From Ziziphus jujuba (taxonomy: Eukaryota > Streptophyta > Magnoliopsida > Rosales > Rhamnaceae), in NCBI RefSeq assembly GCF_031755915.1, contig NC_083389.1, positions 16,547,001 through 16,611,000 on the forward strand: a stretch of DNA of 64,000 nt, given 5' to 3'. The notes beneath the pieces are model-generated. The model had not been told where the DNA came from. It did no database searches and worked only from the letters and a program-made list of their open reading frames with translations. The position numbers were made by a program, and so were the translations under genes. This document shows positions 59,665 to 64,000 of this stretch, piece by piece (the stretch's first letter is position 1; every line of letters starts with the position of its first letter).

Positions 59665-59676
59665 GCTCTGATACCA
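59665..59676 (-). other. tRNA-Met primer-binding site
   Basis: The minus strand reads TGGTATCAGAGC, complementary to the 3' end of plant initiator tRNA-Met, the primer used by caulimovirids and many LTR retrotransposons. It is followed by 'aaggttt'. Confidence 0.9.
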
Positions 59677-59828
59677 AGTAAGGATCGCCTTTCGAAACTC
59701 TGGGTGATAGAACACACGAAGTTTATTAGATTGAAAGGATTTTACAAAGCGGAATGATAGAGAGATAGAGAGAATATCAGCTCAAGTTATGCTTGAATGC
59801 GTGATAAACTCTTTGCACACAACTCTAC

Positions 59829-59838
59829 TTATAGCGAA
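59829..59838 (-). promoter_or_regulatory. TATA-box-like element of the viral promoter
   Basis: The minus strand reads CGCTATAAGTAGAG. It is placed ~105 bases before the AATAAA and ~155 before the primer site, as expected for a pregenomic RNA promoter. Confidence 0.65.
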
Positions 59839-60051
59839 AGAAAGGTTGAATGTCATTATCAGCGGGTGCTCATTGGGCCCCATCGTCCTGATAAAGAGAT
59901 TCACTCTTATCGCTTACAAAGATAATGCGCTAATAGCGCCAAACGACTTTACACAAACCGACAAAAATACACACTTTCCTAAGGGGAGATGGCACATGGA
60001 CGGCCACGTTTGCATCTTTTCTAAAAGATCTCCCCGACATACTTTAATTAT

Positions 60052-60480
60052 TTAGTTGCCTAACTCGTACCCTAGGCACATGGGTGTAGGGCTCACCACT
60101 GCTTTTTCAGAGAGAGACGTCCAACTCCAACGTCTTTTCAAGGGCTTGGCGTGCTTTTTCAAAAGCTTCACGGTTCTGGATGAGTAGAGGAAAGAGGTCC
60201 CCATAGTAGTTATCACTTGTTGCCGACACTTGAAAGTATTGGGCTTGGCCGACAGAATTTGTGACATTTCAGCCAGTGAAGCCAGGACGCAGGTTTTGGT
60301 GATTTCGAATGTGGACCGGGCCTTTTTGGCGATGCGATCATATTCGGTTGCAGCCATAGGCCTGTTGTGTAATTCACGAAGCCTGTCTCGATAATTTGCT
60401 GCAAGCTGTAAAATAGCATTGAGTTGATCAGGATCGTCCACTGGGTTATGTCCTCGGGAACTGCCAGCTCCGTCAGCCAT
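60052..60480 (-). CDS. Viral ORF4-type protein downstream of the polyprotein (142 aa)
   Basis: ATG at 60480, stop at 60052. The product begins MADGAGSSRG and contains LAANYRDRLRELHNRP and a basic stretch, KLLKKHAKPLKRRW. Most badnaviruses have three ORFs; a few have a fourth overlapping or following the polyprotein end, as I recall for the badnavirus integrated in fig. Function unknown. The same ORF begins at 63781 in the plus-strand copy, with a few substitutions, and runs off the window. In the left copy the polyprotein frame also reads on through this region (to 60213). Confidence 0.7.
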   Translation of the reverse strand: MADGAGSSRGHNPVDDPDQLNAILQLAANYRDRLRELHNRPMAATEYDRIAKKARSTFEITKTCVLASLAEMSQILSAKPNTFKCRQQVITTMGTSFLYSSRTVKLLKKHAKPLKRRWSWTSLSEKAVVSPTPMCLGYELGN

Positions 60481-60529
60481 GAGTCCTGTTGACACAGAAA
60501 CAATCTCTGTTCACTAACAGAGTTATCCA

Positions 60530-61128
60530 GGAGTAAAGGTGTAACAAGGCGTGATAAATTATCTGCTAACACATTTTGTTTTCCATCTATGTGTTCAAAA
60601 ATTAATTTTAACGCCTGTTCCTGTAATGAAATCCGTGAAGGCCAACCATCTAACTCGAGAGGGTTTATTGACTGCTGATTTATTATAGAAGCTAATAATA
60701 GCTTGGCAGTCTGTTCTCAGAGTTATTTCTTCCTTATCCAAGTAGTGGATCTTAAGGGCATTTAAAGTCTCCATGCAGGCATAGATTTCAGCATCTATGG
60801 AAGACTTGACTGTGGGAAATTTGCCATTTGCGTATACGCACACACGCTCTGTAGACCTGGGGTCTGCTTTTGCCTTTTTCCACTTACAGACACCTCCCCA
60901 ACCTTCCATACAACCATCAGTTTCAAGCACGATGTATGCTGTTGGAGGTGCAACATCCAGGTCTGGTAACTGCTGTATTTGGGCTTTGATTTCACGAACA
61001 AGGGCCCAGTCTGAAGGTTTAAAGCGCTTATCTCCATGTGGGCTGGTCTTCTCATAGAGTGGGCCTAGTTTAGTCCCCAGCTTAGGAATATATGAACGGG
61101 CATAGTTGAGTATGCCTAACCATGATCG
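60530..61128 (-). pseudogene. Viral polyprotein 3' end: RNase H domain
   Basis: The minus-strand frame from 61128 carries the post-RT linker (WLGILNYARSYIPKLG) and RNase H with ETDGCMEGWGG, a conserved Glu in SSIDAEIYACME and the Asp in LRTDCQAI. A one-base expansion in a T-run at ~60596-60600 gives an early stop at ~60595. The remaining RNase H end (LADNLSR) continues in another frame. The polymerase part upstream is missing at the 61128 inversion junction. Confidence 0.85.
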
Positions 61129-61130
61129 TT

Positions 61131-61446
61131 ACATAATAATATTTCTGTTGTGTATGATCGAGTCAGTCTATTTGCAAAAGTCAGTTTAAAGCACTTTAAA
61201 CAAGTTTTGGAAGAAAATCAATCTTTCAAGTGTGAAATTGTTAATCTTCGCAAACACATCTTTTCCCTTGAAAAAGAAATTCATCTAAACCCCTCTCCAA
61301 ATCTGAAATTCGAGAATTAGTGGTCGAGATCTCCAAACAACCAAAATTGGTAGAAGAGCAAGCACTCAAACTCACAGAAGAGCTCAACAAACAGATTAAG
61401 AAGGTGGAGAGCGTATTGCACGAAGTCAAAACCTTAATCGGTGGAT
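61131..61446 (+). pseudogene. ORF1 remnant, 5'-truncated and frameshifted
   Basis: Corresponds to the left-copy ORF1 from its VYDRVSLF region to the stop. A four-base deletion near 61285 relative to the left copy shifts the frame and introduces a stop. The N-terminal third was lost at the inversion junction. The ORF1 stop and ORF2 start still overlap as ATGA at 61445. Confidence 0.85.
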
Positions 61447-61841
61447 GACTTCCTGGCAAACGACTGCAGACAAACAAACTTACAAAGACGTAGTCACCGC
61501 AACCGAGGCAATCGAACCACCAGCCGTTGGTTTTGCACGACCAGCAGAATACCGGAATACCCTTGCACAACTGGGCGCAATCATAAAGCAAAATAACACT
61601 ATCCTGCTTATCGTAACTGAGCTTACTGAAAAGCTCAATTTATTGCAGTTGCAGGTCCAGCAGTTACAACAACACGTATTAAAGGGAAAAGCACCGGAAA
61701 ACTTAGAAAGTTCCATTTCAGAGTTTTCAACCAAACTTTCTCAACTGAAAGTAGAAGGGACAGAGACAGCAGTCCCAAAGAAGAAAGGTGTATGTTTACA
61801 AAAAGCCTTCTGACATCCTTGAGCAAGAGAAGGCCCGAAAA
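61445..61841 (+). pseudogene. ORF2 remnant with one-base frameshift
   Basis: ATG at 61445. It matches the left ORF2 with few substitutions through VPKKKG. At ~61787 the frame shifts by one base. The true C-terminal part (YKKPSDILEQEKARK) is readable in the adjacent frame and ends at the TGA overlapping the ORF3 ATG at ~61841. The frameshift falls at the same place where the left copy jumps to the reverse-transcriptase fragment. Confidence 0.8.
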
Positions 61842-62057
61842 TGAGCAGATCTACTAGATTTGGCTCAACCACGGTCACAGAACGACCACCTGCTGTACTT
61901 CCCAGAACCTCAACCAGTAATCGGCGAACAATCAATTTTGAGGACCAGATTCGTAACTATCGGACTAATCAGAGACGCCTGTACAACTTGCAGCGGCGAC
62001 TTTCCAGGAATAGCAGACGATACAGACGGACAATTGAGTCTCAGCTAGATCCTACAG
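61841..62057 (+). pseudogene. ORF3 polyprotein N-terminal fragment
   Basis: Starts at ATG 61841, overlapping the ORF2 stop. An Arg-rich stretch, YRTNQRRLYNLQRRLSRNS, lies near residues 40-60. The frame runs to 62077. At ~62040-62060 the sequence changes into the end of the protease/start of reverse transcriptase in another frame, so the movement-protein and coat-protein coding regions are deleted. Confidence 0.75.
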
Positions 62058-63674
62058 ATGCAGATTGGAGAAAATAAATTCAGAATCCCATTCACCTACA
62101 GCTTCGACATGAATTTAGGAGATGGGATCCAAATGATTGTCGGATGCAACTTCATACGTGGCATGCAAGGAGGCGTCCGCATTGAAGGACAACAGGTCAC
62201 CTTCTACAAAAATTTGACAACCATCGAAACATCACTCTCAGCTGGAGCTTGCATAGAGGAGTGTGACCCCACAGTCTTGGCAGACATCTCTGTTTTTAGT
62301 GCTGTCCCATCAAATAAACGATTCTTGGACAAATATAAAGGAATCCTGGACAGATTAAGAGAACAGGGTTTTATTGGTGAAGACCCACTAAAGCATTGGG
62401 AAGCGAATGGCATCAAGTGTCATATCGATGTCATCAATCCTGATATAACAATTCAAGATCCGCCCTTGAAACATGTGACCCCCGCACTCAAAGCAACTTT
62501 CCAAAAGCATATTGATGCCCTGCTGAAACTTGGCGTTATCAGGGAAAGTAACAGCAGACACCGCACCATGGCAATGATAGTAAAATCAGGGACCACTATC
62601 GACCCAGTCACGGGAAAGGAACAAAAGGGCAAGGAAATGATGGTGTTCAATTATCGAACGCTAAATGATAATACCTACAAAGATCAATACAGCCTGCCAG
62701 GTATTAACACCATCTTAAAGAAAGTAGGATACGCAAAGATCTATTCAAAGTTTGATCTAAAAAGCGGTTTCCATCAAATTGCTATGGATAAAGAGTCCAT
62801 TCCTTGGACAGCGTTCATAGTCCCACAAGGATTATTTGAATGGTTGGTGATGCCTTTTGGACTTAAGAATGCCCCTGCCCTGTTTCAAAGGAAAATGGAC
62901 CAATGTTTTCAAGGCACTGAGGACTTTATTGCTGTCTATATTGATGACGTCCTCATCTTTTCAGCCTCTGAGCAGGAACATCACAAACATCTCCAAATAA
63001 TGCTTGACAGGTGTAAGAAGCATGGATTAATCCTATCCCCTACCAAGATGGTGATTGCTGTTCCAGAAGTTTATTTCCTTGGAGCAGTTCTCGGAAGGCA
63101 AAAACTTAAACTGCAACCGCACATTATCCAGAAAATAGCTAATTTCAAGGATAAGGATTTGCAGGAGAAGAAGGGCTTACGATCATGGTTAGGCATACTC
63201 AACTATGCCCGTTCATATATTCCTAAGCTGGGGACTAAACTAGGCCCACTCTATGAGAAGACCAGCCCACATGGAGATAAGCGCTTTAAACCTTCAGACT
63301 GGGCCCTTGTTCGTGAAATCAAAGCCCAAATACAGCAGTTACCAGACCTGGATGTTGCACCTCCAACAGCATACATCGTGCTTGAAACTGATGGTTGTAT
63401 GGAAGGTTGGGGAGGTGTCTGTAAGTGGAAAAAGGCAAAAGCAGACCCCAGGTCTACAGAGCGTGTGTGCGCATACGCAAATGGCAAATTTCCCACAGTC
63501 AAGTCTTCCATAGATGCTGAAATCTATGCCTGCATGGAGACTTTAAATGCCCTTAAGATCCACTACTTGGATAAGGAAGAAATAACTCTGAGAACAGACT
63601 GCCAAGCTATTATTAGCTTCTATAATAAATCAGCAGTCAATAAACCCTCTCGAGTTAGATGGTTGAACACATAG
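62058..63674 (+). pseudogene. Badnavirus-type reverse transcriptase and RNase H (polyprotein fragment)
   Basis: A 538-codon open frame. The first ~60 residues are the end of the aspartic protease (VGCNFIRGMQGGVRIEG); the catalytic D-T/S-G lies upstream and is missing. Reverse transcriptase follows, with KFDLKSGFHQI, VMPFGLKNAPALFQRKMD and the YIDDVL active site (residues 294-299). Then comes the linker and RNase H with ETDGCMEGWGG, SSIDAEIYACME and LRTDCQAI. Just after this, a ~47-base deletion relative to the left copy (junction near 63663) brings in a stop, removing the last RNase H segment, so the enzyme is incomplete. The first ATG of the frame lies in the junction region and is not a natural start. 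Confidence 0.9.
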
Positions 63675-63780
63675 ATGGAAAACAAAATGTGTTAGCAGAT
63701 AATTTATCACGCCTTGTTACACCTTTACTCCTGGATGACTCTGTTAGTGAATAGAGATTGTTTCTGTGTCAACAGGACTC

Positions 63781-64000
63781 ATGGCTGACGGAGCTGGCAG
63801 TTCCCGAGGACCTAACCCAGTGAACGATCCTGATCAACTCAATGCTATTTTCCAGCTTGCAGCAAATTATCGAGACAGGCTTCGTGAATTACACAACAGG
63901 CCTATGGCTGCAACCGAATATGATCGCATCGCCAAAAAGGCCCGGTCCACATTCGAAATCACCAAAACCTGCGTCCTGGCTTCACTGGCTGAAATGTCAC
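63781..64000 (+). CDS. ORF4-type protein, partial (runs off the window)
   Basis: ATG at 63781; 73 codons are visible, nearly identical to the left-copy ORF4 (NPVNDPDQL here versus NPVDDPDQL there). Function unknown. Confidence 0.75.
   Translation, partial: MADGAGSSRGPNPVNDPDQLNAIFQLAANYRDRLRELHNRPMAATEYDRIAKKARSTFEITKTCVLASLAEMS

Larger units (their letters stand above)
59480..60051 (-). promoter_or_regulatory. Viral long intergenic region
   Basis: Non-coding stretch between ORF4 and ORF1 on the minus strand. It holds, in transcription order, CTATAAGTAG (~59838-59829), an AATAAA at ~59726-59731 about 100 bases downstream, and the tRNA-Met primer site at 59676-59665. This order (promoter, poly(A) signal within the leader, primer site) is that of a terminally redundant pararetroviral pregenomic RNA. 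The leader is short for a badnavirus. Confidence 0.75.
58522..61128 (-). mobile_element. Endogenous badnavirus-like pararetrovirus, left (minus-strand) segment
   Basis: Read on the minus strand from 61128 the order is: end of the polyprotein (RT/RNase H linker and RNase H), ORF4, the long intergenic region with TATA, poly(A) and primer-binding signals, ORF1, ORF2, then a direct jump at ~58703 into a reverse-transcriptase fragment that ends at ~58522. Movement protein, coat protein, protease and most of the reverse transcriptase are absent. The segment joins the plus-strand copy head-to-head at ~61128-61131. This is a permuted, deleted integrant and does not represent a full genome. Confidence 0.9.
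61129..64000 (+). mobile_element. Endogenous badnavirus-like pararetrovirus, right (plus-strand) segment
   Basis: From the head-to-head junction at ~61129 the plus strand runs: ORF1 without its 5' third, ORF2, ORF3 N-terminus, a junction at ~62040-62060 skipping movement protein, coat protein and protease catalytic part, then the reverse transcriptase and RNase H frame, then the start of ORF4 at the window edge. Breaks in ORF1, ORF2, at the ORF3 junction and in RNase H leave it defective. Confidence 0.9.

Noticed and set aside
60486..60495. Longer start for ORF4 (from 60495)
   Set aside because: The codon there is GTG; the first ATG is at 60480 and matches the ATG at 63781 in the other copy.
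58465..60930. Opposite-strand frames over the viral segments (e.g. 58761-59015, 58904-59281, 60797-61057)
   Set aside because: They mirror real viral ORFs on the other strand and recur in both copies only because the DNA does.

Overview
The window is plant nuclear DNA, AT-rich and dominated by transposable elements. It holds one intact host gene: a leucine-rich-repeat receptor kinase with a single intron, at 14711-17862. Everything else is mobile elements, gene relics, local duplications and an integrated plant pararetrovirus. The TE mix (Ty3/gypsy, Ty1/copia, CACTA, TRIM-like LTR, fold-back MITE) and the gene structure fit a woody eudicot. The integrated virus is badnavirus-like with an extra ORF after the polyprotein, an arrangement I associate with an integrated badnavirus of fig (Ficus). 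A Moraceae/Ficus host is therefore a guess, not something the sequence proves.

Layout. 1-5361: a rearranged Ty3/gypsy (Tekay/Del-type) element ending in a 2.96-kb LTR. 5362-9650: host DNA with a short-chain-dehydrogenase fragment, a TRIM-like solo LTR and a broken receptor-kinase (LRR) pseudogene. 9650-17862: a duplicated upstream segment followed by the intact receptor kinase. 17863-26196: intergenic DNA with two duplicated blocks, a decayed copia pol (minus strand) and a gypsy integrase tail. 26200-37224: an 11-kb CACTA element with a TAA target duplication. It carries subterminal GCGACGCATT-type motifs, the decayed tail of its transposase gene (DUF4216-like, minus strand), and about 37 tandem ~240-bp units. 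37228-38742: a three-copy tandem repeat. 38868-42422: a 3.55-kb degenerate gypsy solo LTR, with a paralogous empty site just downstream. 42428-51003: AT-rich DNA, a second decayed receptor-kinase locus (5' flank at ~45.9-46.8 kb, kinase end at ~50.7-51.0 kb) and a fold-back MITE. 51004-58455: more copies of the receptor-kinase flanking segments and AT-rich DNA. 58522-64000: two head-to-head fragments of an endogenous badnavirus-like genome, both internally deleted and broken.

Two structures stand out. First, each unit of the CACTA array combines a 16-bp-arm hairpin made of the element's own terminal motif, usually a second hairpin, and a tRNA-like segment with A box, B box (44 nt apart) and T-runs, so it looks like a Pol III-type promoter. 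The units are also organised in higher-order blocks. Second, the viral segments form nested inverted repeats whose transcript could fold into long dsRNA, and one copy still carries TATA, poly(A) and tRNA-Met primer-site signals. The receptor-kinase locus has shed copies across at least 48 kb, only one of which remains a gene.
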